Source: Candidatus Kapaibacterium sp. (GTDB lineage Bacteria; Bacteroidota; Ignavibacteria; Kapaibacteriales; NICIL-2). From it: DNA of 64,000 nt. Under the pieces are notes generated by a model. The model was not told the origin of the DNA. It did no database searches and was given only the letters and a program-made list of their open reading frames with translations. Below are positions 1-8,213 of the stretch, piece by piece. Position 1 is the first letter of the stretch. Each line of letters starts with the position of its first letter. The stretch covers positions 1,115,189 to 1,179,188 of the forward strand of contig BPHJ01000001.1 in NCBI GenBank assembly GCA_026003475.1, read 5' to 3'. A program made the translations under genes and the position numbers.

Positions 1-14
1 GGCACCTACTCCAA

Positions 15-3000
15 TCATTGTTTGAAGAAACAACAGATTTCACTGCGACGGCCGTCGGCAGTTTCGAGCACAAACAGATACCAACCAGACGGCAATGTGT
101 CGGTGTCAAAAATAACAACGTACTCCCCAGTTTGCAAGAGGGCACGTTCCCCGACAAAATATTTTCTGCCGATCCCGTCGTATGCCCAAGCTCGCAGCAC
201 TTGGGTACTGAACACATCCACATCGAGCCGCACCTGGTCAGAAAATGGGTTCGGTGTAACCGACCGAATTGTTGCTCCCACAAGTTGAATGCCCCGCAAC
301 TGTTGACCACAGACGGCACTAACTGTAACCGTGGCAGAAGCCATTGCAGTATCGTAGCAATCTCCGGCGAAGACGCGTGCATGAATCGTCCCCTCGGTCT
401 CCAAGGAAAACAGAAACCGAATTGGTACTGCCAACTGCCACCAGCAGTCCGTAGCCGATGGCGGGATGCTCCAGACTGCGACATACCGATCTGCTTGAAC
501 AGCAACAGTTGCTGATTGCATCTGCGATGCTCCACCACAGCCGAACGTGACCGGCAGTGTTGCTCCACCGCGATATTCGATGAGGTTAGCTGGGACATCG
601 AGATCAAGCATCACAGAAATCGGTCGCGTACTGCCAGAATTGATGCTGCCCCGAATCGTAAGCGTAGCGGTACTATCAACGACTCCACTCATGGAGTCGA
701 GCTGAACAGTAAGAGTGTCAAACCGTGGGTCAAAGCGCAGAATGCGCTGCCGCACCAAGGTATCATTGGCAACAATCCGAACAGTCACATTGCGCTTGGC
801 TTGCGGTGGTGGAAACACAATGCGAATACGTGTTTGGTCCTTGGGTGCAAGCCAGGCCGGAAAGCGACTGAGAATATCCACTGGTTGCCCGCGGTCGAGC
901 AACTCCGCCGAGGAAAATCGAAGTGGTGCTGAGCCTGTGTTCTCCACAATCAGCGTTGCTTCTGCCTGCTCGCAGCGGTTGGGAACGGGATTGTACGTTA
1001 CGTCGAATCGAAAGTCAACGGTATCAACAATCTCCGTTGTGTCGGTCGGACCGCCACCGCTGGAGTCTTGCTCCAGTGCGATCCCGCGCAACGTTCCGGC
1101 TGAGAGCGTGCGGAGGTAGTTCGGTCGCGCATCGTTGAGTGCATAGACGGCCACTTGGTGCAACCCAACACGGCTCGGCTCGAAGGTAATCGGTATCGCG
1201 ATTGCTTGGCCGGGTGGTACAACTGCTGGCATCGCTGGCATCGCTTGAATGCGGAATGAACTGCGGTCGGGACCATCGAGCCAGAGCGAATCCACCGTGA
1301 GTGCTTCATTCCCTTCCGATCGCACAACAATCACCGTCACATCGGCACGTTGCCCGAGTTTGATTGGTCCGATTGTCGTATCCACCATCGTAATGATCGG
1401 GAGCGTTCCAGCACCCTGGATGGCAAGCTGGACCAGATCACCACCATCGGTGGAGAATTCCAGCACCGATGCAAACGACCCTACAGCGCTCGGACTAAAT
1501 CGGATTGGCAACGTAATGCTACTCTTAGCTGGAATGCGCAGCAGATCTCCCTGCGCAAGAGAATGGAGCACTGCTTGGACGTCCCCTCGTTGCTGCTGGT
1601 ATCGAACAGTCGCATCAGCAGTACCACGGTTGTGGATATGGGCAACAGTATCGAATCGCACACCCACCCGCCGCGGACCACAGTCGAGCAACTCCGCTAC
1701 AAGGTCGGCACGAATTCCTCTTCCGCGGAGTTCAAAACGTGTGGGCAACGATTTATCGTTTACCACCTCAATCTGTAGTCGGATACCCCCAGTATCTACC
1801 GGTAGAAAACACACCTCCACATGCAGTGAATCCCCGGGCAGAAGCGTCTGTGGCAGTGCTGGTTGCCGAAGGCGAAAGCTCTGGAGCGCTGAATCAGCAA
1901 GCAACTGCTCGAGACGAACAGGTTCCGTTCCCGTATTGATGATACTCACAAAGCGACAACTCGAATCCCCGACGAGCACATCGCCGAAGTCAACATCCCC
2001 CGCACTCAACTCCGGTCGCGGTGTCCGTGCCTCGATCGGGTGGTAGTATTGACGACCACACCCAAGATTCCAAATCAAGGTATCGCGACTGATACCCTCG
2101 ATTGTTGCACTGTAGCAGAGCTGAACACTCACCTGCCGGCGTGGTGGGCAGACCAATGGCAATGATCCTGCTTGGATGCTGAACACACCACTGCCACGTT
2201 GAGCAAAGTCAAGTGATTCGACCCAAAGAGTATCACGAAAGCTGAAATTCCTAATCACTGCATCCTGGCAGAGGACTTCCCCCATGCCCGTCGCTTGGAA
2301 GCGCAGTGGACGCGGCGATAGATCCACCACCGGGGCTGTGTAGCGGTACCGATACCGGATGCCATTGCCCGCCCCGTCTCGAATGATGATTGCAATGTTC
2401 CCATCGCGGTACGGATCAAGCAATGATGCGCGGAATGCAGCTCGATCATTCCCCTGGTCAACGACACGGAAGTCGTAGTTACGAGTGCTATCGGATTCAA
2501 CAGCAACAAGTGCAAGACCAGAATCGCCTTCATCCCATGCAGTGCCGATGAGCCACGAGCAGCTATCTGCCACCGCAATTCGCGGAAGCACCGTGTCACG
2601 AGCAGTTGCGCTTGTTACCCCAACGACGTGCGCATACGAATCGGTATAGCCCATACCGTAGAGCACCCCAGTAAAAACCCCACTATCGGCTTCGAGAATG
2701 TGCATTCCCGGCGTGATTGGAATCTGAGCCCAGAACATCCTACTGCTTCGGAAAGCTTGCGTCGCAAGCTCTGGAGCTATCGAATCAGCGACACGCTTGC
2801 CATCGAGCTTGAGCGAGGTTCGCGCCCGCTCATCACAGATAACGTTGAGCCAGTGGCGATCAAACTGACGCGAAAACGTTGCGTCGTTCAAATTTGCCGG
2901 CGCTTGCAAGACACAGCGCGACACGTATAGGTGCATCGGCACAGCAATGACCATTGCCGGATCGAACGTGATGGCATTGGCAACAGTTGCGGTGGTCATG

Positions 3001-4046
3001 TACTGCGCAAGGGCAAATGGTTTGTTCGCAAACCACCACGTTGGGGAATTGACGCGCGGGAGCGTCAGCGTATCACCAGCATCGGCTAAGATGAACGAGA
3101 AATCGTTCCGCTCAGTGTACACTGTAATCCGCGTATCCGGTTCGATCGCCACAGCGCGGAGGTAATCGCCGATCGGTAGGCGTGCTCCTGTCGCGAATGG
3201 CACTGTGATGTAACTCCACCCCAACAGGTTATTCGGAAGCAGCATCTCGGCAAGATGGTCCTTGCTATCGAGCGTTGGCGGTAGCCCAATGGGCAGCGAC
3301 GCTCGAACATGCCCCGATAGCACGGCAATCGGTTTATTGGCTCGAACCATCGTAGCAGTCAAATCACCGGTACCTTGTGGCGAAGGAAACGACTTGACCA
3401 GAAAGCATTCCCCACGTTGGAGCTGGACGCGATGCCAGAGATTGGCTGCGCGTCCTCCCTCTGTTGTGGCGGTCGGGCGGAATTCCACCTCCGTTTGATC
3501 GCTACTTGCGATGATCATGAACTCCGATTGCCGAATGTCAAGCGGATCCACGGGCGTACCGAGCCCATCGCCATAGGTATCGTTGGGGAGCGAAAGCACG
3601 GTGTATTCTGTTCCCCACATATCCAGCGGAAGCGCGGTGTAGCTGTCGCTGGTGGTGTACTGGCTACTCATGGCAAACACAGAAACCGGGAGCTCCGATC
3701 GAACTTCCACTGCTCGACGCAGTGGCGTCTCCGACTGGCGCAACTCGAGAGTATCCGGCAGCAACAATGGCAGGGTCTGGTAGGCACCAAGTTGGTACAG
3801 CTTCTCGCTACCGTCCGGGAATCGCACCGTTACCCGATTCGGATAGGCACTGGCGATCAGCAGCCGCAAGCGTAAGCCCGATGCCTGGATAAAATTTTCA
3901 TTTTCCATAAACCCCACCAGGAAGTGCGTGCCTTCAATTGTGCTTGGGCGTTGCACTGGTAACGTATCGAGGACCTGCGCACGGAGGACCCATCCCGGCA
4001 GTGCCAGCACGAAAAGCAGCAGTGTCATCAACCATGCCTGGCGCAT
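15..4046 (-). CDS. T9SS-secreted multidomain surface protein with choice-of-anchor D (ASPM/SPD-2/Hydin-like) repeats
   Basis: A 1343-residue predicted exported protein. Residues 1-23 form a signal peptide ending near LRAQ. Residues about 35-450 resemble the IgGFc-binding-type N-terminal beta domain (start GTHFLVGFMENEN). Residues about 680-1010 hold Ig-like ASPM/SPD-2/Hydin repeats, recognisable by phrases such as VDFGDVLVGDSS, ITFEPSRVG and IRFSPSAVG. The last 75 or so residues look like a T9SS type A sorting domain, opening with PNPFSDQVRLDV and ending in short beta strands, so the protein is probably secreted through the outer membrane and anchored or released there. Its ATG overlaps the stop of the LptA-like gene by one base (TAATG), suggesting translational coupling. 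The ligand or target is unknown. Confidence 0.85.
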   Translation of the reverse strand: MRQAWLMTLLLFVLALPGWVLRAQVLDTLPVQRPSTIEGTHFLVGFMENENFIQASGLRLRLLIASAYPNRVTVRFPDGSEKLYQLGAYQTLPLLLPDTLELRQSETPLRRAVEVRSELPVSVFAMSSQYTTSDSYTALPLDMWGTEYTVLSLPNDTYGDGLGTPVDPLDIRQSEFMIIASSDQTEVEFRPTATTEGGRAANLWHRVQLQRGECFLVKSFPSPQGTGDLTATMVRANKPIAVLSGHVRASLPIGLPPTLDSKDHLAEMLLPNNLLGWSYITVPFATGARLPIGDYLRAVAIEPDTRITVYTERNDFSFILADAGDTLTLPRVNSPTWWFANKPFALAQYMTTATVANAITFDPAMVIAVPMHLYVSRCVLQAPANLNDATFSRQFDRHWLNVICDERARTSLKLDGKRVADSIAPELATQAFRSSRMFWAQIPITPGMHILEADSGVFTGVLYGMGYTDSYAHVVGVTSATARDTVLPRIAVADSCSWLIGTAWDEGDSGLALVAVESDSTRNYDFRVVDQGNDRAAFRASLLDPYRDGNIAIIIRDGAGNGIRYRYRYTAPVVDLSPRPLRFQATGMGEVLCQDAVIRNFSFRDTLWVESLDFAQRGSGVFSIQAGSLPLVCPPRRQVSVQLCYSATIEGISRDTLIWNLGCGRQYYHPIEARTPRPELSAGDVDFGDVLVGDSSCRFVSIINTGTEPVRLEQLLADSALQSFRLRQPALPQTLLPGDSLHVEVCFLPVDTGGIRLQIEVVNDKSLPTRFELRGRGIRADLVAELLDCGPRRVGVRFDTVAHIHNRGTADATVRYQQQRGDVQAVLHSLAQGDLLRIPAKSSITLPIRFSPSAVGSFASVLEFSTDGGDLVQLAIQGAGTLPIITMVDTTIGPIKLGQRADVTVIVVRSEGNEALTVDSLWLDGPDRSSFRIQAMPAMPAVVPPGQAIAIPITFEPSRVGLHQVAVYALNDARPNYLRTLSAGTLRGIALEQDSSGGGPTDTTEIVDTVDFRFDVTYNPVPNRCEQAEATLIVENTGSAPLRFSSAELLDRGQPVDILSRFPAWLAPKDQTRIRIVFPPPQAKRNVTVRIVANDTLVRQRILRFDPRFDTLTVQLDSMSGVVDSTATLTIRGSINSGSTRPISVMLDLDVPANLIEYRGGATLPVTFGCGGASQMQSATVAVQADRYVAVWSIPPSATDCWWQLAVPIRFLFSLETEGTIHARVFAGDCYDTAMASATVTVSAVCGQQLRGIQLVGATIRSVTPNPFSDQVRLDVDVFSTQVLRAWAYDGIGRKYFVGERALLQTGEYVVIFDTDTLPSGWYLFVLETADGRRSEICCFFKQ

Positions 4047-5377
4047 TAGTCCTTGGTATCCTTGGTAGGAACAACGGTTACCTGCAGTAATTCGCCGCGT
4101 GTGGGCTTTGTTTCAGTACTCCAGCGGAAACCAAGCAAATATCGTTCCGTCGGCGTGACCAGATGCTCGGGAACGTATTCGCTGCGGATGTTACCGTACC
4201 ACGAGCTTCGGACGATCTTTCCGCCAGCGAAAGTAAGGAGGACTCTATCGCTGGCCACGCGTGTTATGCCGTCGGGTTCTCCTGTATCCGTACGGAGCTG
4301 ATAGAGCGTTCGCGCCGTGCCATGCCCGCGAACGGTACGGAGTGAATCGCGTTCAAATTCGAGTGTGATTGTATCAGCCATCAATTGGTGTGGTGCACGC
4401 GACGCTGTATCCTCGATGACGCCGAGCGTTGCATTGGGAGTTGCAGTAAGTCGCTCAATCCGTTGCTCATGGAGGGCGGCAACAATGCTCCCCTGTGATG
4501 TAAGCTGCGACGAATCGGCCCAGACGATGGGTTGTTTCCCACTGAGTACCATAGATTCACCGGCAACAAGGACAGCACTATCAGCGCGAGCGCTCATCGA
4601 ACCGCGCACCAACCGAACATGACCCACACTCTCCAACCGACGACGGCCACTACCACGGAGCGAATCGGTGACAAGATGCAAACAGTCGGATCGAAGATAG
4701 AGCGTATCGTGCGCAGTTGAGTCCCACTGGATAAGCAAGCTCTGCCCGCAAATCCAGATGCGATTATCGGCTGGCGACTGGTATGCCGAATCCCCAGAGG
4801 CACGTGCGCGCTCGCGATGGAGCTCAATCTGCACGTGCCCCCACCCTCGACGCTCACCGCTACGCCGGTTGTAGGCAAGGCTATCGCTGGTAACTGTCGT
4901 TGACGAATCGCGGAGCACAACGCCACGCCGGAAGATGGCTTGTTGCTCATTGAGCCGGTAGATGCCTTGTGGTGCGACCAACGTAGCGACACTATCGCGA
5001 ATGACAACATTTCCCTCGCCGCGCGCGACGCGTTCTGATGAACGGTACTCTCCCCTGTCCATAGTCATACGGAGGGCACCCTGGGTAATAACCACATTGC
5101 CGATGAGTTCTGCGACTCCGGTGGCAAGAAATTGGCGTGCTCGATCGCAGCGAATCTCGACCGTCCCTTGTTGGAGGACGACATTTCCCTGCAGCTCCCG
5201 AATAGGACCACTCTCGGTTTCATACCCTACCATCTGATCAGCATGGCGGATTACCAAGGGAGTGCGCTCCGTATTTTGCGCATAGCAGAATAAACTCAGC
5301 ACGAAGATAGTGCTACTCCACGTCAATAACACCAGGACATGTTGAACTATCGCATCCAGTGACCGATACCGCTTCAT
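4046..5377 (-). CDS. LptA/OstA-like periplasmic protein
   Basis: About 443 residues with a hydrophobic N-terminal export segment (residues about 10-33, ending CYAQ), followed by OstA/LptA beta-taco repeats of the type LQGNVVLQQG, IGNVVITQG and GEGNVVIRDS, in which each strand pair repeats a GNV core. LptA-family proteins form the periplasmic bridge that carries LPS from the inner membrane to LptD. The length, more than twice E. coli LptA, matches the long OstA-like proteins of the Bacteroidota group. I chose the ATG at 5377; an in-frame ATG at 5398 lies inside hflX. It is followed by the T9SS cargo gene with a one-base overlap. The partner ATPase LptB is encoded about 46 kb away. Confidence 0.8.
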   Translation of the reverse strand: MKRYRSLDAIVQHVLVLLTWSSTIFVLSLFCYAQNTERTPLVIRHADQMVGYETESGPIRELQGNVVLQQGTVEIRCDRARQFLATGVAELIGNVVITQGALRMTMDRGEYRSSERVARGEGNVVIRDSVATLVAPQGIYRLNEQQAIFRRGVVLRDSSTTVTSDSLAYNRRSGERRGWGHVQIELHRERARASGDSAYQSPADNRIWICGQSLLIQWDSTAHDTLYLRSDCLHLVTDSLRGSGRRRLESVGHVRLVRGSMSARADSAVLVAGESMVLSGKQPIVWADSSQLTSQGSIVAALHEQRIERLTATPNATLGVIEDTASRAPHQLMADTITLEFERDSLRTVRGHGTARTLYQLRTDTGEPDGITRVASDRVLLTFAGGKIVRSSWYGNIRSEYVPEHLVTPTERYLLGFRWSTETKPTRGELLQVTVVPTKDTKD

Positions 5378-6701
5378 GCAATCATTGTTGACGTTCAATC
5401 ACGTTGACCGTAGCGACGAGCAGCCGGCAGAACGGGGAATCGCTATCGCTGTCGTGCGCAAAGGTACAGACCGCAGCAGCATAGACGAGTATCTCGACGA
5501 ACTCGAACAGCTCTGCGCAACAGCGGGCGCAGAAATTGTCCTTCGTATCGTCCAAGAACGAGACCGCTTCGATCCAGCAACTTTGCTCGGCAAAGGAAAG
5601 CTCGCTGAGCTGCTGCAGTTTGTTCGCGACTATGCTGTCCAGTTTGTGATCTTCGACGAAGGTCTCAGTCCGGTGCAGGTGCGAAATCTCCAAACTGCAC
5701 TCGGCGTAAAAGTGCTCGATCGTTCGATGATCATCCTGGACATTTTTGCTAAGCACGCCCGCACCCTGGAAGCCAAAACGCAGGTTGAATTAGCACAATT
5801 ACAATACCTCTACCCCCGATTGACGCGGCTATGGACGCACCTATCACGCCAGTACGGAGGCATCGGTACCAGAGGACCAGGCGAGACACAAATTGAAACC
5901 GACCGCCGGCTCATCAAAGAACGGATCGCTCATCTCAAACAACGGCTCTTCGACATCGAACGCCAACGCGCCGTCCAACGTTCGGAGCGGAAAGACAGCT
6001 TCCGTTTTGCGCTCGTTGGTTATACCAACGCTGGAAAGTCCACCCTCTTCAACCAGCTGACGAACGCAACGGTCCGCGCCGAGGATAAGCTCTTCGCCAC
6101 GTTGGATACCACGGTTCGGCGCTGCCAACTTCCCTCTGGCAGAAAAGTCCTGCTCTCGGACACAGTCGGATTTATCCGGAAACTGCCTGCTCATCTGGTT
6201 GCTTCGTTCAAAAGCACCCTCGCCGAAGCGGTCGAGTCCGATGTTCTCCTCCATGTTGCTGATGCAACCCATCCAGCACTCGATCACCAGATCGAGACCG
6301 TCACCGAAACTTTAGCAACCCTGGGAATCGAACAGAAGCCGCATCTGCTCCTCCTTAACAAAGTGGATGCACTCAGCGATCGCGATGCACGCCATCAGCT
6401 TGCCTATCGCTACCCGAACGCACTTCTGATTTCAGCGCGAACCTGCTACAACATCCATTCCTTGCTTTTGCGGATGGAGGAATACTTGCTATCTGCATGC
6501 ATGCGGATGCGCGTCCATGTGCCCTACCACGCCATGAGGGAGCTGGCGTATATTTACGCCAACGCTACCGTCGAGCATCGGACTGATGCCGATGAGGGCA
6601 TCACCATCGAATTTCTTGTGCCACGTGCACAGGCAGGACAACTTCTCTCTCTGGTCGAACCGTTCGCACCGTCGGTTGAATATTCACTGGAGCAATCATG
6701 A
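5376..6701 (+). CDS. hflX: GTPase HflX, ribosome-associated
   Basis: A 441-residue P-loop GTPase of the OBG-HflX family, which binds and splits stalled or heat-damaged 70S ribosomes. The HflX N-terminal domain contains the glycine-rich loop LLGKGKLAEL and the linker GGIGTRGPGETQ. The G domain starts near residue 213 with the G1 loop GYTNAGKST, followed by the G3 motif DTVGF and the G4 motif NKVD. A C-terminal extension contains the segment EGITIEFLVP. The ATG lies head to head with the LptA-like gene: the two start codons share the palindrome CATG, so there is no intergenic space. The stop overlaps the ATG of the next small gene (ATGA). Confidence 0.95.
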   Translation: MQSLLTFNHVDRSDEQPAERGIAIAVVRKGTDRSSIDEYLDELEQLCATAGAEIVLRIVQERDRFDPATLLGKGKLAELLQFVRDYAVQFVIFDEGLSPVQVRNLQTALGVKVLDRSMIILDIFAKHARTLEAKTQVELAQLQYLYPRLTRLWTHLSRQYGGIGTRGPGETQIETDRRLIKERIAHLKQRLFDIERQRAVQRSERKDSFRFALVGYTNAGKSTLFNQLTNATVRAEDKLFATLDTTVRRCQLPSGRKVLLSDTVGFIRKLPAHLVASFKSTLAEAVESDVLLHVADATHPALDHQIETVTETLATLGIEQKPHLLLLNKVDALSDRDARHQLAYRYPNALLISARTCYNIHSLLLRMEEYLLSACMRMRVHVPYHAMRELAYIYANATVEHRTDADEGITIEFLVPRAQAGQLLSLVEPFAPSVEYSLEQS

Positions 6702-6865
6702 AAACTCTGCTTGCGTTTGTTCTTCTGGCAGCGGCTGTATTCATCTGCACGATCGCCCTTGTCGTCATCGGACAGGAGGTGAGTGTCCTCCTGGCACTCG
6801 TGCTGTTTGTTGGCTTGGTGTACGTCAGTATCCGCTACGGTATCGGACGGTTGACACGGCTGTAA
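6698..6865 (+). CDS. small two-helix membrane protein (55 aa)
   Basis: A 55-residue open frame whose ATG overlaps the hflX stop (ATGA), so it is probably translationally coupled. It consists almost entirely of two hydrophobic helices (residues about 3-25 and 29-45) joined by a short GQEV turn and followed by a basic tail (RYGIGRLTRL). This predicts an inner-membrane hairpin with the tail in the cytoplasm. I do not recognise a family. Stacking directly on hflX and a convergent universal stress gene 8 bp beyond its stop support its being a real gene, but there is no functional clue. Confidence 0.6.
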   Translation: MKTLLAFVLLAAAVFICTIALVVIGQEVSVLLALVLFVGLVYVSIRYGIGRLTRL

Positions 6866-6873
6866 GCTAACTT

Positions 6874-7329
6874 TCACTGCTTGGTTGCGCGAACCACGAA
6901 GACCGGACACGGTGCCCGGCGGACAACTCGCTCGGTGGTGCTGCCCAATATCAGGTGACTGAACCCGCGCCGCCCGTGTGTAGCGATGCAAATCAGCGAA
7001 ATATTCTCCTGCTGCGCATACTCGACAATCACTTCCGATGCACGCCCTTCCCGGACAGCCGTCGTCACCCGAATTCCCTCGCTGCTCAACTGCGTCGCGA
7101 TTTGCGCAAGACGCTCTTCTGCTGATGCCCGCAAATCTTTCAGCACGTCGAAGTAGATACTTTGCTCGACGCCATTAATCGTTGCAAACGTGTCAATGGG
7201 CTCAACGGCATACAGGTAGTGGACCGCTGCGCCAAACGTGAGAGCCAGCTCGATGCCATAGTGTTCGGCTACCTGCGCACAGTCGGAAAAATCCGTCGGA
7301 ATCAGAATTGTCGGGAATGTGATCATCAT
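6874..7329 (-). CDS. universal stress protein (UspA family)
   Basis: A 151-residue cytosolic protein with the UspA fold. The start ILIPTDFSD provides the conserved Asp of the nucleotide-binding pocket. The C-terminal ATP-binding signature G-x2-G-x9-G-S/T is present as GRRGFSHLILGST, followed by RRAPCPVFVV. ATP-binding Usp proteins of this kind appear during starvation and stress. A TTG codon at 7332 is in frame, but the adjacent ATG at 7329 is the better start. It is a single gene, convergent with the small membrane gene downstream. Two hairpins and the tRNA-Gly gene lie upstream. Confidence 0.92.
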   Translation of the reverse strand: MMITFPTILIPTDFSDCAQVAEHYGIELALTFGAAVHYLYAVEPIDTFATINGVEQSIYFDVLKDLRASAEERLAQIATQLSSEGIRVTTAVREGRASEVIVEYAQQENISLICIATHGRRGFSHLILGSTTERVVRRAPCPVFVVRATKQ

Positions 7330-7372
7330 CAATGGCTGAGAGTGGCTACCGATGCAAAATACAACATCGCTT

Positions 7373-7415
7373 CAAAACAAAATGCCCGACAGTCTGGGGG
7401 GAAGGTGACTGCCGG
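7373..7415 (-). terminator. possible second terminator or leader hairpin upstream of the usp gene
   Basis: On the minus strand an imperfect 9-bp stem (arms at 7407-7415 and 7386-7394, one mismatch) with a C-rich loop is followed by a TTTTGTTTT tract. It lies beyond the tRNA-Gly terminator and about 45 nt before the usp start. It could be a back-up terminator for the tRNA or a leader structure of usp. Confidence 0.45.
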
Positions 7416-7435
7416 ACATGCAGCATAAGGGGAGA

Positions 7436-7461
7436 TAAAACCGGAGGCTGTCTCCAGCCTC
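7436..7461 (-). terminator. Rho-independent terminator of tRNA-Gly
   Basis: Immediately 3' of the tRNA on the minus strand, a perfect 7-bp stem GAGGCTG/CAGCCTC closes a GAGA tetraloop and is followed by CGG and a TTTT run. Spacing and polarity fit an intrinsic terminator for the single tRNA transcript. Confidence 0.75.
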
Positions 7462-7462
7462 G

Positions 7463-7535
7463 AGCGGGAAACGGGACTCGAACCCGCGACCCCAACCTTG
7501 GCAAGGTTGTGCTCTACCAACTGAGCTATTCCCGC
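7463..7535 (-). tRNA. tRNA-Gly (anticodon GCC)
   Basis: A 73-nt cloverleaf on the minus strand. The acceptor stem GCGGGAA/TTCCCGC is perfect with discriminator T. The D arm contains AGCTCAGTTGGTAGAGC, the anticodon loop reads TTGCCAA (GCC, glycine), and the T arm has the invariant GGTTCGAGTC. The 3' CCA is not encoded. Confidence 0.97.
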
Positions 7536-7547
7536 GACGACGTGGCG

Positions 7548-7578
7548 CAAAAATACAGCGCCGACAATATTTCTGCAA
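7548..7578 (-). promoter_or_regulatory. promoter of tRNA-Gly (Bacteroidota-type)
   Basis: On the minus strand, TTG at 7578-7576 is followed after 20 nt by TATTTTTG (7555-7548), an exact match to the TAnnTTTG -7 consensus. The tRNA 5' end is about 13 nt further on. Match and spacing are seen directly; activity is inferred. Confidence 0.65.
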
Positions 7579-7583
7579 TCACA

Positions 7584-8213
7584 TCAGCCAAAGTTGGAAC
7601 AGAACACGTCCTCGACTGCCGTGGCGACCTGTTCAAGTGCAACTGGCGTGCCAAGTTCACGCTCCATCGAGGTTACCTCGCGATCGGCTATACCGCAGGG
7701 AACAATGCACTCGAATTCACGAAGATCGTTGGCAACGTTGAGCGCAAATCCATGCATCGTAACCCACCGCGAACACCGTATCCCGATTGCGCAAATTTTC
7801 CGCTGTCCTCCGACCCACACTCCCGTCAGCCCAGGAACCTGCTGACCAACAATTCCCCACCGTCCGATTGCTTCGATAATGCAATGCTCGATCTGCCGCA
7901 CAAACCAATGCAAGTCCATCCGAAATTCTGCAAGATTGAAAATCGGATAACCCACAAGCTGCCCCGGATTGTGAAGCGTAACGTCCCCGCCGCGATCGGT
8001 CTCAACCAAATCAATTCCTCGCTGGGAGAGTTCCTCCAGGCTGCAAAGGACATGCGCAGTTGTTCCTGCCCGGCCAACGGTAATCACCGACGGGTGTTCG
8101 CACAGAACCAGCACACTTCCCCGCTGCCCGGCGTGGATTTGCTGCACATATTCGCGCTGCCGCGCCCACGCTTGCCGGTACTCGATCAATCCCCACCGCT
8201 CACAGGTGATCAT
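7584..8213 (-). CDS. lipB: octanoyl-[acyl-carrier-protein]:protein octanoyltransferase (lipoyl synthesis)
   Basis: A 209-residue LipB, which moves octanoyl groups from acyl carrier protein to lipoyl domains before LipA inserts sulfur. The signature RGGDVTLHNPGQLVGYPIF is present. The catalytic lysine is in GGQRKICAIGI, and the acyl-accepting cysteine is in the IVPCGI motif near the C-terminus. The ATG at 8213 overlaps the uvrA stop (ATGA) and is preceded, inside uvrA, by GGAGGAGG, a strong ribosome binding site, so it is translationally coupled to uvrA. An in-frame upstream extension lies wholly inside uvrA and is rejected. No lipA is seen in the window. Confidence 0.95.
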   Translation of the reverse strand: MITCERWGLIEYRQAWARQREYVQQIHAGQRGSVLVLCEHPSVITVGRAGTTAHVLCSLEELSQRGIDLVETDRGGDVTLHNPGQLVGYPIFNLAEFRMDLHWFVRQIEHCIIEAIGRWGIVGQQVPGLTGVWVGGQRKICAIGIRCSRWVTMHGFALNVANDLREFECIVPCGIADREVTSMERELGTPVALEQVATAVEDVFCSNFG

